Positions 1 through 11,300 of a stretch of DNA of 64,000 nt are shown here, piece by piece. A program made the translations under genes and the position numbers. The stretch spans positions 496,001-560,000 of the forward strand of contig JAZGTH010000104.1 in assembly GCA_036877525.1 (NCBI GenBank). The letters are read 5' to 3'. The stretch comes from Chromobotia macracanthus. Its lineage: Eukaryota > Chordata > Actinopteri > Cypriniformes > Botiidae. Every line of letters begins with the position of its first letter. The stretch's first letter is position 1. The notes under the pieces are model-generated. The model made no database searches. It had not been told where the DNA came from and saw only the letters and a program-made list of their open reading frames with translations.

Positions 1-528
1 CTCATGTTTGCTTCATCCTAAACTCTTCTGTCTTAATTTTTTTATCTTTCTTATTTGTATCCTAATATAGTGTGAAATGAATGTGTTTTCTACTCATTTA
101 AAGAAGATAAAACAACTGATTCTTGCCAATAGTTTCCACAGATTTGTGAATCTTAGTTGATCTATTATGACCTGTGATAGTACACATACAGATGTGTTGA
201 GACAGTAACACAACTGACATGAGAAAAACTGTGACATTTGAACAGTCTTTGCCTTAAAGTATCTGTGTTTGATGGGGCAGCAGGTGTGTTCTGCATGCCC
301 AAAAGAGAAAATATATACATTATATATAGACAGATTTAAATAAAGAGAAAAGCTGTATTATATATTGCCGAGGAGCAATGTACTGCCATGCAGGTGGTGC
401 CTTCCTGTTTTTTACATTTGGGTTTGGTTCTTGGATGAAACATGATTGTTGTTGATATACAAATAAATAATGATTTAAAAACATTTTTTTCCAAGATGAA
501 TCCTGTATAAGCATTCACTGCATATTAC

Positions 529-592
529 CAACTTACAATTTTAGGTTGTAAGAATGTTTCCTTAACGTTATGAGAACATTCTGTTAGCTGGG
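529..592 (+). mobile_element. AACGTT fold-back element, internally deleted copy
   Basis: The left end (cttacaattttaggttgtaa) is followed after about 30 bases by the right end (ctgttagctggg), so nearly the whole interior of the roughly 300-bp element is missing. Confidence 0.7.
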
Positions 593-925
593 CAATCATT
601 AATTTACCTGCCTAGACTTACAACAAATCAAAAAGGAGTTTGAAATCCCCATAGTAATTTCTTTGCATGCGGCTGTTTAATTTATGTAGTTAAAGAGAAC
701 GGGAATGTTCTGCTGGGCATTGAACAGCTGTTATTTATAACTGTGTGCATTCCCCAGAGAGATCTCACACTCATTCCTGAGCCTAACAAAGTCCAAAAAC
801 ATCATCTGTACTGACTCCATTCCACTTATGTGACGATATAAGATATTTTTACCTCTTATTGTTCCTGTATTAGGTTGATAGGTCATCCTCACATTGTGTA
901 GCTTTTACATATTTATATCCACAAA

Positions 926-1196
926 CCCAAGAGAACGTTTCTATAATGTTTCCATTAAGTAACAAAAACATAAAAATGTTATTTTGAATATTCTAGGAAC
1001 ATTCAAACGTCCAATTTTCTAGACTTTGTATTAACATTATTGCTTGGTTATAAGAATGTTATTCAAGTAGTTTTTTAAACATTTTTAAAACTTTCCATTA
1101 AGTTTAATGTAAGTTTTAACTTTTTTATATATGATATATAACTTACTGCAAGATAACTTTGAGAAACATTTAGAGAACGTTCCCTTTTTTGCTGGG
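926..1196 (+). mobile_element. AACGTT fold-back element, near full length
   Basis: Carries the shared interior: tttccattaagtaacaaaaa, then gtattaacattattgcttgg, then a tatatgatatata core, and a right end before gctggg. The ends are degraded. Confidence 0.75.
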
Positions 1197-1520
1197 TTGC
1201 CATCCAAAAACAGCATCGTGTTCACTGATTGTTGTTTCTCTTTGTTCAATTATCAAGTTCGGCAGCTGTGTGGTGGAAATCTGGCCATAAAATTATGTAA
1301 TGGCTAGAATATGTCCATGTTTGGAAATAAGTTTTTCTGCTCCTCTGCTAAGGTTTCGAACCCCTTTATGACATCATAATTAAAAACGTAATTTTGGCCA
1401 AAGAACAACCATAAAGAAAACAGTGAATGATATTTCTTTAAAATAAGCAGGAAGGAATGTATGAGGATAATAAAACCATGTGTGAGTGTAGTGTTGCGTC
1501 AACATAACAAACATTCAGTA

Positions 1521-1671
1521 TTTCAGTGACTCAATTGTTAGAGCATTATGTTAGCAACACAAAGGTCATGGGTTTGAGGGAACACGCATACTGAAAAGAC
1601 ATGTAGCTTGAAAGCACTGTAAGTCGCTTTTTATGAATATAAGTCTGCCAAATGTATGAATGTAAACATAC
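1521..1671 (+). mobile_element. tRNA-derived SINE, diverged
   Basis: An A-box-like gactcaattgttagagcatt, B-box-like ggtcatgggtttgagg and the tail ctgtaagtcgctttttatga then gtctgccaaatg match the SINE at 46025. Confidence 0.7.
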
Positions 1672-1684
1672 TTAAAACTTTTGG

Positions 1685-1785
1685 CTCTCTGCTCTGTTTA
1701 AAGCATAAAATTGCAGGTTACTTTACGTATGTTAAAATCAAATGAAGCCAGACATACATTTTCCAGAAAATCAGACCTGATGCCG
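1685..1785. mobile_element. fragment of CTGCAATCTGTAACTTTT MITE
   Basis: Shares ctgtttaaagcataaaattg and caggttactttacgtatgtt with the copy at 35575-35850. Its ends are missing. Confidence 0.55.
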
Positions 1786-2648
1786 TATGATTATTTTCAT
1801 CCTCATGACCACTAGAGGTCAATAAAGCTTCTCATTCCAGCTTCAGCTGCCCCACTGAGCAGTTTTATGAATTGCTGTGTCCTAACTTGCATATTATCCG
1901 TATTAAATAATATGTGAGAGCAGAATTAGTGCATCCCAAATCATAGCAGATTTAAAACAGAGCACATGGTGTCCATATGGTGTAGTTAATGTTTAAAATG
2001 GGTTTTTAAAGTATGCATCTTGCATGCCTTCCTGACTGTTATTGCCCACAATCCTTTGCAGTGTTATTTTGCACATGTGATGCTAATTTAAAATGACCTC
2101 ATTTAAAAGGCAATTTTCACATTGCTACTGTACCTGAATATTACATTGCATGTTAAATACTGTACGTTAATGTTAAGACTCAATCTGTTTTACAGCATTC
2201 TTCCTCACAACAGGCCGCATCTTAAATCTGATAATCTTACACCCTTAAAAGACACATGTGCCCTCATTCGCTCCTTCATTGACTCCATGTGGTCACCATG
2301 GTAACCCAGCAGTGGCATTTTATCTCTCTGCCGCGGGGGGAATTCCTTGTTTTTGGCACAGAATCTCTTCAGGGGGTCTCGCCTCCGATTTAGTCCTTAG
2401 CAACCGGTATCTAAGCCTCCTTGTTGCCATGCAAAGCGTGTCATGTGAGAACCTTTCCTAATCGCCTCCGCAAACACAGATCCTCGCAGATACTGTATGC
2501 ACAGCCTTTATGAGGCCTTCACAAAGAGTGTGTTACGTTCAACACACTTTGAGAAACCAACATCACACCGCAGTGAGCAGGTGATTTGTACATTCAAAAT
2601 TCCTTTTGACACTCACCTGAAAATAATTTCATTAATTCTATCCTACAC

Positions 2649-2852
2649 TCCTAAAAAAAAGGTTCTTTAAAGGTTTTTCACAATGATGACACGGAAGAAC
2701 TATTTGGTCAAAGGCTTTTAAAAGAAACATTTCTTTCTTTTTATACCTTTGTATAGTCTAAAGAACCTTTTTCCGCTACAAAGAACCTTTTGTGAAACAA
2801 ATGTTAAAGGTTCTTTATGGAACCATACAGCCAAAAAAAAGTTATTTTATGG
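2649..2852. mobile_element. AAAGGTTCTTT-type MITE
   Basis: Repeated AGGTTCTTT/AAAGAACCTT motifs in both orientations, with tatagtctaaagaacctttt and ttaaaggttctttatggaac near the middle and end. A second copy lies at 24428-24683 in the opposite orientation. Confidence 0.7.
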
Positions 2853-3299
2853 AAACATGAAGCATGAGGCCCTCTAAAGGTAAATACAAATGAGTTTATA
2901 TATGATATGTACTATAGCATTAAAAAAATTAAACTGAACATTGTCAGAATGTCTTAGTATATGGTATGTCTCATTTTATAGCTACTGTGTTAATAGCTTC
3001 TAGTTGCACAGATGAACCACAACAGGGCACATGCCATCCACATTCAAGGACCCCAGAGTTCCTGACTATGGCCCTGTATGTATGCGCACCTGTATGTATG
3101 TTTATCTTAATGAAACTGTCAATCAGCCCTCAATACGTGACAGACTCTATTATAGATGTTTAAATGATACAGCACGCATCCCTCTCCTGACATGCACACA
3201 GAAATGAGATGATTATTCGCTGCTCGGATGCAATAACACTCAGTAATAACCATCTCTCATACTGTATTGATCTTCTGGTCTGACTGACGGCAGTCACGC

Positions 3300-3418
3300 A
3301 GGATGCTGTAAGCAGACGAGGAGAATCAGATAAAGCGATTTAGGAGGGGTCAGCAGCACAGTGCGGTCGCAACACATCGCTGCAGGACCAGAGAGAGCAA
3401 TGCAGCCTGCAGCAACTG
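3300..3418 (+). other. weak candidate alternative first exon
   Basis: The sequence ends in a strong donor, aactg|GTGAGTC. It holds an ATG at 3400 followed by CAG CCT GCA GCA ACT and one extra base, so it ends in phase 1. That phase would be compatible with direct splicing to 63334 but not with the start-codon exon, where the frame closes. No core promoter is evident, so this may be chance. Confidence 0.15.
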
Positions 3419-3471
3419 GTGAGTCTTCTGTCTGTGGTACCCACAAAGAGCAGCGTCCAGGCCATGCCCAC

Positions 3472-3505
3472 TTAATTAATTAATTAATTACCTTAATTAA
3501 TTAAG
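3472..3505. repeat. TTAA palindromic repeat
   Basis: Two (TTAA)n runs separated by ttacc, self-complementary overall. Confidence 0.85.
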
Positions 3506-3561
3506 ATACAGAATCAAAGGCAGATACATGGACACACTATCAGTATGTTCAGGAAATGTCT

Positions 3562-3740
3562 CCCAGCTAACAGGTTGTAAGAACGTCCCCCCACTGTTTC
3601 CATTAAGTAACAAAAGCATTAAAAATGTTTTAAATGTTTTAGGAACATTCAAAACGTCAATTTTTTAGCCATTGTATTAATGTTATTGCTTGGTTATTAG
3701 AACGTTTTTCGAACACGCTTTTCGCAATCTTTTGAGAATC
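3562..3740 (+). mobile_element. AACGTT fold-back element, 3'-truncated
   Basis: Starts cccagctaacaggttgtaag and keeps the ttccattaagtaacaaaagc and ttattgcttggttat blocks. The right half is missing. Confidence 0.7.
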
Positions 3741-4295
3741 TCAAAGAAAGACTCAACTAACTTCTGTTTGGGCCCCGAAACAGATCCAGTTTCCTTCCCG
3801 GGTAGTCCTGAAAATGAACAATCGACCCAGGGTCAGATTAATAGATAGACACCCAGGGTGATTGTACTCAGTGGTGGAGAAAGTAGCATGCCACACGCAG
3901 TCTTGCGTAAAGGAAATTCAATTTAGGTTATTGCACCGGTCTGTTTCGGCACCCATGGCATCGAGGAGCGTATTGGAAACATTTTCAAAATCACAACCCC
4001 TGCATGTTTAATAATCTGTGCGTAATGGGAGTTTTGGTCGACTGCAACATATAATCTCGACACTGATCAAAAGCACAAATTCAGAGACACACCCTGCGTT
4101 TGTTTGTATGTTTAATTGTACGAAGCAGACCCAGGCAGCTGCCTGGAGCCTGAACATGGGAGATCTCTTTTTGATGTAGCCTTGAGCAGTTATTGACAAG
4201 AAACTGTTTGAGGAAGCTTATGATCACTCATTAACTCATTCATCAAATGCCAAGTCTGGAGCCTTTTGATTGGAGGAGAGGAGCATTGTGACCTC

Positions 4296-4629
4296 CCCAG
4301 CTAACAATTTTAAGTTGTAGGAACGTTTCTCTAACTTTTCCATTAAGTATCAAAAACATTCAAAATGTTATTTTGAATGTTTTAGCAATGTTTGAAATGT
4401 CCAGTTTTTAGACATTTATACATTAACATTATTACTTGGTTACATTATTTAAACAATTTAAGACGTTTTTAAAATGTTCCACTGGAAACTTAAGAATAAC
4501 ATATTGATATATGATATAAAATGTTATAAAAATATTCTACTAATATTATCGAACAAACTTGTTGATAATTCTGAGAGAACTTTTAGAAAATGTTAGCTAA
4601 CGTTCTGAGAACATTCCCTGTTAGCTGGG
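4296..4629 (+). mobile_element. AACGTT fold-back element, full length
   Basis: The best complete + oriented copy, from cccagctaacaattttaagt to ttccctgttagctggg, with CAGCTAACA/TGTTAGCTG terminal inverted repeats and repeated AACGTT-like motifs. It has no reading frame of its own, so it is non-autonomous. Its flanks carry an additional inverted decamer, cattgtgacc at 4284-4293 and ggtcacaatg at 4628-4637. Confidence 0.85.
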
Positions 4630-5056
4630 TCACAATGTCTCGTTTCTATAAAAGGGAAAAGTTCATTGGTTACTTTATATCTGCATATCTGCAGACGGTG
4701 ATGGAAGATCTCTCTTCTGGATGTTGGCAAATAGTTTTGGCCGAGTGGATGAGGCCTTCTGGGAGATTTGAGTTTCACTTACACTTTCTGGAAAGTGTAA
4801 TCACGGAGCTAATACAGCAAGCATCAGAATATCATTTTTTTCTCCAAATCTGCCATGAAAGCAATTCACCAGCATAAAGAATTCATCTGTATGGAGGAGC
4901 TGTGTATCATGATAGCTCAGTTCTTGGCACATTTATGGCAGCAGGAGGATTTTTACAGTAATTTAGTTACATATTTGCCACCTATCAGGTTTCCTGTTGT
5001 CATAATAAACTTCACTGACCTTTGACTCAATGACGTATAATCTGTTTGTAAGACTT

Positions 5057-5160
5057 CCCAGCCAACAGAAAACATTCTTAGAACATTGGCTAATGTTCTT
5101 TAAAAGTTCTCTCAAAACAGTACTTGCACTAACATTAGTAGAACGTTTTTACCATTATGT
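5057..5160 (-). mobile_element. AACGTT fold-back element, fragment
   Basis: Reverse-oriented end (cccagccaacagaaaacatt) through attagtagaacgtttttacc. The rest is missing. Confidence 0.7.
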
Positions 5161-5193
5161 ACCACTGAGATCTCTGTGACGCCTCCTGAGCAA

Positions 5194-5245
5194 TGAATGA
5201 GAAACCACTGAGGAAATGTTTCATTGCTCAGTGGTTTCTCATTCA
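5194..5245. repeat. perfect 19-bp inverted repeat (hairpin)
   Basis: Arms 5194-5212 and 5227-5245 (tgaatgagaaaccactgag and its exact complement) flank a 14-base spacer that itself contains gaaa/tttc. It lies just after a fold-back fragment ending near 5160 but shares no sequence with that family. Confidence 0.9.
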
Positions 5246-5629
5246 GCGTTTCTAAGAACACAACACTGTCTGAGAGCTAACTGCATGAAATTTACAACCG
5301 TCCATGTCATATCTGAGGTGGTCAAAATGAGGAAATCTGATCTGAAACATGCTACATTAAATTCCCTTCCATTTACTGGCCTTCCACCGCGTGTAACGCC
5401 TCAGAGGTTCTGCCAGCGAGCCCATCCGCATGACGTATCAATCAGAGCAGTTAGACTTTTACTCAATTAAGTGTTGGCACTAAGCAACTGGAAATCTCAT
5501 TTATTTCGCATTAGACTGTTTCTTTGTTAATGCTTTGTCCAGTGGATTGGACAGGCCTTGACTCATCATGCCACAGCTTGTTTCTTCAAAGTAAAGTTCT
5601 GTATTTTCTTCTGCCTGTAAACAATTTTG

Positions 5630-5933
5630 CCCAGCTAACAGGAAAGGGAACGCTCTCAGAACATTGGCTAATGTTCTGTAGATGTTCTATCAATGTTCTG
5701 TCAGCATTAATGCAGTAACATTAGTAGAACTTTTTTAGCGTTATATAATCATATATCAAAAATGTTATTTCTAAGTTGTTAGTGGAATGTTTTAAAAACG
5801 TTATAGAATTTTTTAAAGTTTGTATGATGTGTTCTTATGTTCTTACAAGCAATAATGTTAATTGTTGTTTTAATACGCTTTTGTTACTTAATGGAAATGT
5901 TAGGGAAACGTTCATACTACCTAAAATGCTGGC
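5630..5933 (-). mobile_element. AACGTT fold-back element, near full length
   Basis: Reverse-oriented, cccagctaacaggaaaggga to acctaaaatgctggct, with the gttagtggaatgttttaaaa and ttgttacttaatggaaatgt blocks. Confidence 0.8.
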
Positions 5934-6691
5934 TAGTTGTGTATGTAGATAACCAGATAGTAAAAACAACATGAGGGATGTTCTTGTGTTATGTTGTTGT
6001 GCTGCATATCATTTACATATACAGTAAATGAAGGACAGTATTGGTTTTATCTCCAGATTACAGATCTGATCTCATATTTGCTGCATCTCTGTCCATTGAC
6101 TGAGATCATAAAGGTGTCTTATTCTCCAGTCTTTATAAATAAATCACAGTGTTAATACTCAGATGAAAGATGAGTTCAGAAACAGTTCATACATTCTAAA
6201 CTAAATAAATTAGCTTTGTTCTCATCTCTGAGGACATCACACACAGATGTGAACTTTGAGGGTCATTTTTAAGGACCTGCAGAAGTCTGGCGGGTTCATA
6301 TGTGTGTATTGTGCTCTAATTCTTTAGGAGATGTAATAAAGTGAAGTCCCTCTGTGCTGCTCATTCACAATGAATGGATATATTGTGCTCTCAGATTTGA
6401 CATGTGTGCCAGCAGTGCTGCACTAACATAGAAGAGCAATGGAAAACCGGATACAAGTAACATTAGTTGATGAGCAGTAAAAAGGTATTGTATAGGAGGC
6501 TTTACCATTAAAGACAGCTCTGTGCATTTTTGGAGAGGTCACTTCCAAGGTCACAACCTTGTGTGCATGATTCCTCCCTTTAGAGGTAGTTGGTAAAGGA
6601 AGTGTGTTTTCTCTGCAAGCACAAAGACATTTTTCATGCTTTACTGGGTTCTCTTTCAGTACACACATGCTGAAATGAATGCCTTAAAAAC

Positions 6692-6888
6692 AGGGAGCAG
6701 TTGTGGCCTGCTGGTAAGCGAGTTGGCCTTCTGATCAGAAGGTTACTGGTTCGATTCCAGCACTGACAGGTAACAACTGAAGTGCCCTTGAGCAAGGCAG
6801 TGATGGGTTAAATGCAGAGGTCACATTTTGGGTATGGGTTACCATATCTGACAAATATGTCACCTTCACTTCAATGTCACTTTCAAAA
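6692..6888 (+). mobile_element. tRNA-derived SINE (second type)
   Basis: A tRNA-like head ttgtggcctgctggtaagcg and a perfect B box GGTTCGATTCC at 6748-6758 are followed by aagtgcccttgagcaaggca, a body common to fish SINEs. Confidence 0.8.
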
Positions 6889-7419
6889 AATGCCTTAGAA
6901 ACACCAAACTCCATTTAGTTCTCTTGGATTTTAGAAAAGTGTTGGGAATTTTAGGAAAGTTTAGGAAATTACAGGCTGGTCCATAATCCTCTAATACTCT
7001 TTTCATTCCTAAAAACTTGGTCAGCGTTACAGTGGGACACATGAATAATGATGCAGAAGTCGGGAATAGTTTTGACAGAATAGGACGTCAATGAATCACA
7101 TACACAACAAAACAAACAGAACAACACATTTGTCTTATATATTCATCCATGCTTGATATCTTTTAGTAGATTAGTGTGGTTGGTTTAAATGTATTTAGAT
7201 TAACTACATTTAGTTCTTGTTCATGTTTGTAAGCACCACTAACAAACAAATAAAAGACACGAGACGTGCAATTTCTAATTCTTCAGCATTTAAAATCAAT
7301 GTATCTCAATGTATTATTTATACAATTAAGAAACTTAATAAAAAACGTAGCTATAGCAATACTGAAACGACAACTTTAGTCATTTTTAATGAACCTCTAG
7401 AATATTAATTAGACCGCTT

Positions 7420-7560
7420 TCTAATTGGCTTAAGCCGATTTGGCAGACGTGCAGCACTGAAGTACGGCTCGCCCCGCCCCCCTCATTAATAATGTATTAG
7501 GCTCCGCCCACCGGGCGCAGAGTCTTGCGGAGCGCCGTAAGATCGCTCACGGCGTCTCCG
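7420..7560 (+). promoter_or_regulatory. CpG-island promoter with GC boxes and inverted CCAAT
   Basis: An inverted CCAAT box (ATTGG) lies at 7424-7428. A GC box CCCCGCCCC follows at 7472-7480 and a second CCGCCC at 7504-7509. They sit directly upstream of the ATG-free CpG-rich exon. There is no TATA box in a canonical place; an AT-rich homeodomain-like patch (attaataatgtatta) lies at 7485-7499 between the GC boxes. The arrangement is typical of a TATA-less vertebrate promoter and fits the main tanc2 promoter. Assignment to tanc2 rests on position and orientation. Confidence 0.55.
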
Positions 7561-7750
7561 GTTCACATCACGACGGGTTCACGCACAGATCCGGTTGTCC
7601 CCGGACCGCACTGGTGATCTACACCGTAAACGGGAGTGTTTAACAGGAAGGGCACATAAAGAAGAAGGGAAGGACGACGGGTTTACACCCGGAGGTGTTT
7701 CTCTCTCCAGCGCTTTCCATCCATTTCCTTACGCACCGGAGACGCGACGG
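7530..7750 (+). other. tanc2: likely noncoding first exon of tanc2
   Basis: A CpG-dense segment downstream of GC boxes ends in a good donor, acgg|GTAGGT, at 7750/7751. The whole interval contains no ATG, as expected for a noncoding leader exon feeding a distant start codon. The 5' edge is approximate because the transcription start cannot be read from sequence. An open frame starting from TTG at 7595 runs through it but crosses the donor into an 8-bp tandem repeat, so I do not regard it as coding. Confidence 0.5.
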
Positions 7751-7975
7751 GTAGGTGCCGTCTCCAGATCAGTATGTGAGCCCGTATCCGCATTAATGGT
7801 GAAATGGAGGACGATCGGGAATCGGGCGTCGTTTGTGAGCTTGTTTTCGTTCACCGTGCGCGAATCCGTGAAGCCAAACGGCGCGTTTGGGTACGACGAA
7901 GCGCGTTCACAAACATCCGATTGCGGGAGCGCGAGGATGGATGGAGACTTTCGGTTCCCGCGATTCTCCTTTAAA

Positions 7976-8037
7976 ATGCATTTATGCATTTATGTATTTA
8001 TGCATTTATGCCTTTATGCCTTTATGCATTTATGCAT
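7976..8037. repeat. 8-bp tandem repeat ATGCATTT
   Basis: Nearly eight consecutive octamer units occur inside the CpG island. Five carry the ATGCAT core (the last cut short), one reads ATGTATTT and two read ATGCCTTT. They lie about 225 bp beyond the proposed exon-1 donor. Confidence 0.9.
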
Positions 8038-8330
8038 CGGACCGGGTCAGACACGCTGTTGTGTTTGGCAACATAGATCAGACCTGCGCTCGGACGCGTG
8101 AGGGTCTGGTGCGCTGCGTGTTGTTAATATAAGCATGTCATTGCGTTTCAGGTTCGCCTTGTTTTGGCTATTGTATCGTTTAATATCCTGTTTCGAGATG
8201 GTCCTTTGAAGTTCCCCATTGTTCGTCATTTGGGAATATGTATGCAAACGTGAACCGTACAGGTCTGGTATGGGGGGCTCTCCTGATGTGCAACCCATCA
8301 CTGTTGCATGAATTCATGCAGTTATTGCGT

Positions 8331-8349
8331 ATGCATGCATGCATGCATG
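8331..8349. repeat. (ATGC)n microsatellite
   Basis: Four to five ATGC units, about 300 bp after the octamer repeat with the same core. Confidence 0.85.
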
Positions 8350-11300
8350 ATCAGGCTGGCTTTAAATCACCTGCTTAACTACCAGCCTTCATGCAGGTGT
8401 GACCAGACAGCGAGTCTTTAAACTTTGGCCATTGAATTTGCCTAAATTCATCATTGGCCCAGATGCATGGTTTGTGGGTTGTATTGTAAAAGCTCTGTAT
8501 GTGAGTTTCCTAGACTGCTGTCTCCTCTCAGAATAGCAAGAGTGGAGGTAACCGACTGGTTTATTTTGATTTATCATTGGTGTAATCCAGTGTTTTCCCT
8601 ACGTTTGAGGAAGAAAGATGTGTGGTCAGGCTTACAGATATGTTCTGAGGAATGATTAGTACATTTAATGTTAATTCCTACACGATTGACTGTTCATAAC
8701 ATAAGCTGTGGTGAGGCGATTAGGGATTTCCTTGCGCCGTCTGGGTTTTGGGGACCTTTCGGAAAGTCATCTCAGCTGAACACCGACAGTCACATGAGAC
8801 TCTATGGTCCGTGGGGGGACGGGGCATCACTGAGAAAATCACCCAATCATAATTAAATGCTGCAGATTCGGCGGCTGGACGTTATGGTGTGCGTCTGGGT
8901 GCGAGCATGAGAAAGATGAATAGGCTCGGGGGTGCTTAACCAAACATTGGTGAAGTAGGAGAACTTCTGCTGTTGTTTTGAAGAGGAGAAGTATTTGACA
9001 TGGGTATATTTTCTTAAACATTGCATTTCAGCCGCAAGACCTGTAAAATTCAATTCAGGATTAAGGGCTGTTACAGAGCACAAAGGGCCAGGAAAGACTA
9101 ATAGATTTGACACAGTTTAAATTGGTTTATCCAAAGTTAATTTTTCTAAGTGTTATTTTGACCTCAGATTTGAAATAGTATTACGCTCTTCAGATACAGT
9201 CTCAGATCTCTGTCTATTTTTAAACCTTCTATCTTTGACGCAATTTGAAGCAACTTCTTGCAACCTAGCAACCTTTGAAACTGAGTTTCAAAGCCGCGTT
9301 TTGATCTAGAATTTGTTCTGTGCGGTCCTGTTTATATTGACGTGATCTATTGGGGAGTTTCAGCATAGAATAATGTATTTATTAATCTTATTCACCTAGT
9401 TTTAAAAGAGCGTCCAGCGTCATCCGCTGGTTATTCGAGTATCGGACTGGAGGGCCTGTCACCAAGGCAACAAGTCGCCACAAAACCGAGCATGCCAGGT
9501 GCTTCTCTTTAACATTTGTCCCTTTGAAGCCTCCGCACCCCTATGGGGACCTTTTATGGGGTCTGTTTTCTTCCTCTCAGCTGCACTTGGCCAGGCACAC
9601 ATTGTCTGTCTCTGTTTGCCATATGAGCATAGCCAGACTGTTGGTTGGGTGCAGGTCAGATAATATGACTTCCGAGGTTCAACGCTTGTGTGGCGTACCC
9701 CACGAACAGCTTGGACTACTCTGCTTTTGCATCTGTGGATTTGATCTATTAGTCAAGGCGGAGTCTGTGAAATTGAAGGTGGAGTCTTTTTGCATAAGAG
9801 GCGGGGTTTGTTATCTTCAGACCGGGGTCACCTTAATTATGCGAGAAGCAGCAGATGTAGGGCAATGTAGTGTGGTGTGCAGCTGTGGAGACCCACGGTG
9901 ATTTAAACACATTGAAATGTCTTGCCTCATCTACCGCCACGCTCCGTAGTTCAGCGTCATGATGACGTGTTAATTTATGTTACTGCGTTCTGTTACTTTT
10001 GCCTTAAATGTCTTGTGCTGCTAACAGAGAAATGTGTCAGGGCTATTTTAAACAGCTGTTCTCTATTTTAAGCACTTGCTCAAATAAAATGACATTTTGA
10101 TGCCTGAAAGCTTTAGTCATCACCCTTATCAACATACTTAATCATGTCTGTCTTAGCCAGCCACAGAAATGCTGAAAACAGGCCTCATTTCTGGACGTCT
10201 GTGTTTCAGTGTGTTAGGAAGGAACCATCCTTGCCCTACAGTCCCACCCCAAAATACAGACTGTTTGGAAACGTAGTCCAAATGTTGATGTAATTTGATC
10301 TGACTGATCCTAGACCAGTTTAATGGCCTTTTATTGTAAACATACTATACAGATGTGTTCTGTCTTATCATCTCAGTCCAGGTGAAGCAGGGAGAACCCC
10401 AAACACCAGCGGTGTCTGGTGTCTGCAGACTTGAGTTTTTTAATGCCACTCATGCAGTCCTGTGGGTATGATTTACTCTGCCTCTTTGTCAGTGGCCTTC
10501 ACTATTCTCTAATGTTACTGTAGAATGACGGTGCTGTATAGTGACTGAGGAAGTCTGGCCCATCAGACACCCACCAGGACCTGCAGGATCCACGTTTGTT
10601 TTGGCTCACTGCCGTGCCATTGTGTTCTGTTGGTTTATTCCGGCATCCAGGCCAGCGTTGGTGAGTTTGTTCCATGGAGACCAGACACAAGGGAGTTTTT
10701 ATTAAGAAAACATCTAGATTATTTTGTTCCCTCACCACGCACAGGGCACTTCCTGCCTTTTCCCTGAGCGAGTGTTTGGTTTAGTCACACATATAGAAAC
10801 CTCAGGACCAAAGATGGCATGTGTGCAGAGATACAGTAGTGGTGGATAAGGGTCTGTTACTCAACATCCCAAAGGTTTTGGATTGGCTGTCATGTTGGTG
10901 GTGGAAGATAAACCTCAGCACATTGCTTGGGTGTCTCGGGTTTAAATCCGGCCAGTGTTTGTAAAATTCCATATGATGGAAAAAGCTCTTTGTGTAATGG
11001 ATTTCCTGCTGAATGCATGAGCTTTTCACACCTTTGTTTGCAGCCATAGGCACCATCCAAGCCCATAAAAACAGTGCAGGAAAACAGAAGCAGAGTTGTT
11101 AATATAAACTAAATAGACACAAATGCTTTCATTGCCTGTGTAATTCAAGAGAAATACTCATCGATTACAATAAAATGGAACAGCTGCGTGATGCTTTAAT
11201 AGGTTTCCATTTTCAAACTGCATCCTTTGTTATACTGCTGTAAACATTGAACAAAAGGTCATTTTTGTGAAAAGTGAAAATGTTTGGATTAATGTTCATG

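Larger units (their letters stand above)
1..7419. other. upstream DNA without recognisable genes
   Basis: No coding exon with plausible splice sites and recognisable protein was found on either strand. The interval holds six copies or fragments of the AACGTT fold-back family, two SINE-like elements, one AAAGGTTCTTT element, a partial GCAATCTGTAACTTTT element, a TTAA-rich palindrome and a perfect hairpin. A weak candidate first exon ends at 3418. The rest is AT-rich single-copy-looking sequence. Confidence 0.6.
7440..8110. other. CpG island
   Basis: CpG dinucleotides are dense across this stretch (for example cggcgtctccgg, gacgcgacggg, aaacggcgcgtttgggtacg), in sharp contrast to the CpG-poor flanks. 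It includes the proposed promoter, first exon and beginning of intron 1. It is the strongest such cluster in the window. Confidence 0.75.

Noticed and set aside
6692..6770. tRNA gene
   Set aside because: It has a perfect B box, but the head is degenerate and joined to a SINE body. The tRNA-like words at 41283, 46025 and 51430 are SINE parts as well.
7595..8101. 168-residue frame through the CpG island
   Set aside because: It starts at TTG, crosses the proposed donor and continues through the octamer repeat. Its composition is that of CpG-rich DNA with no recognisable protein.
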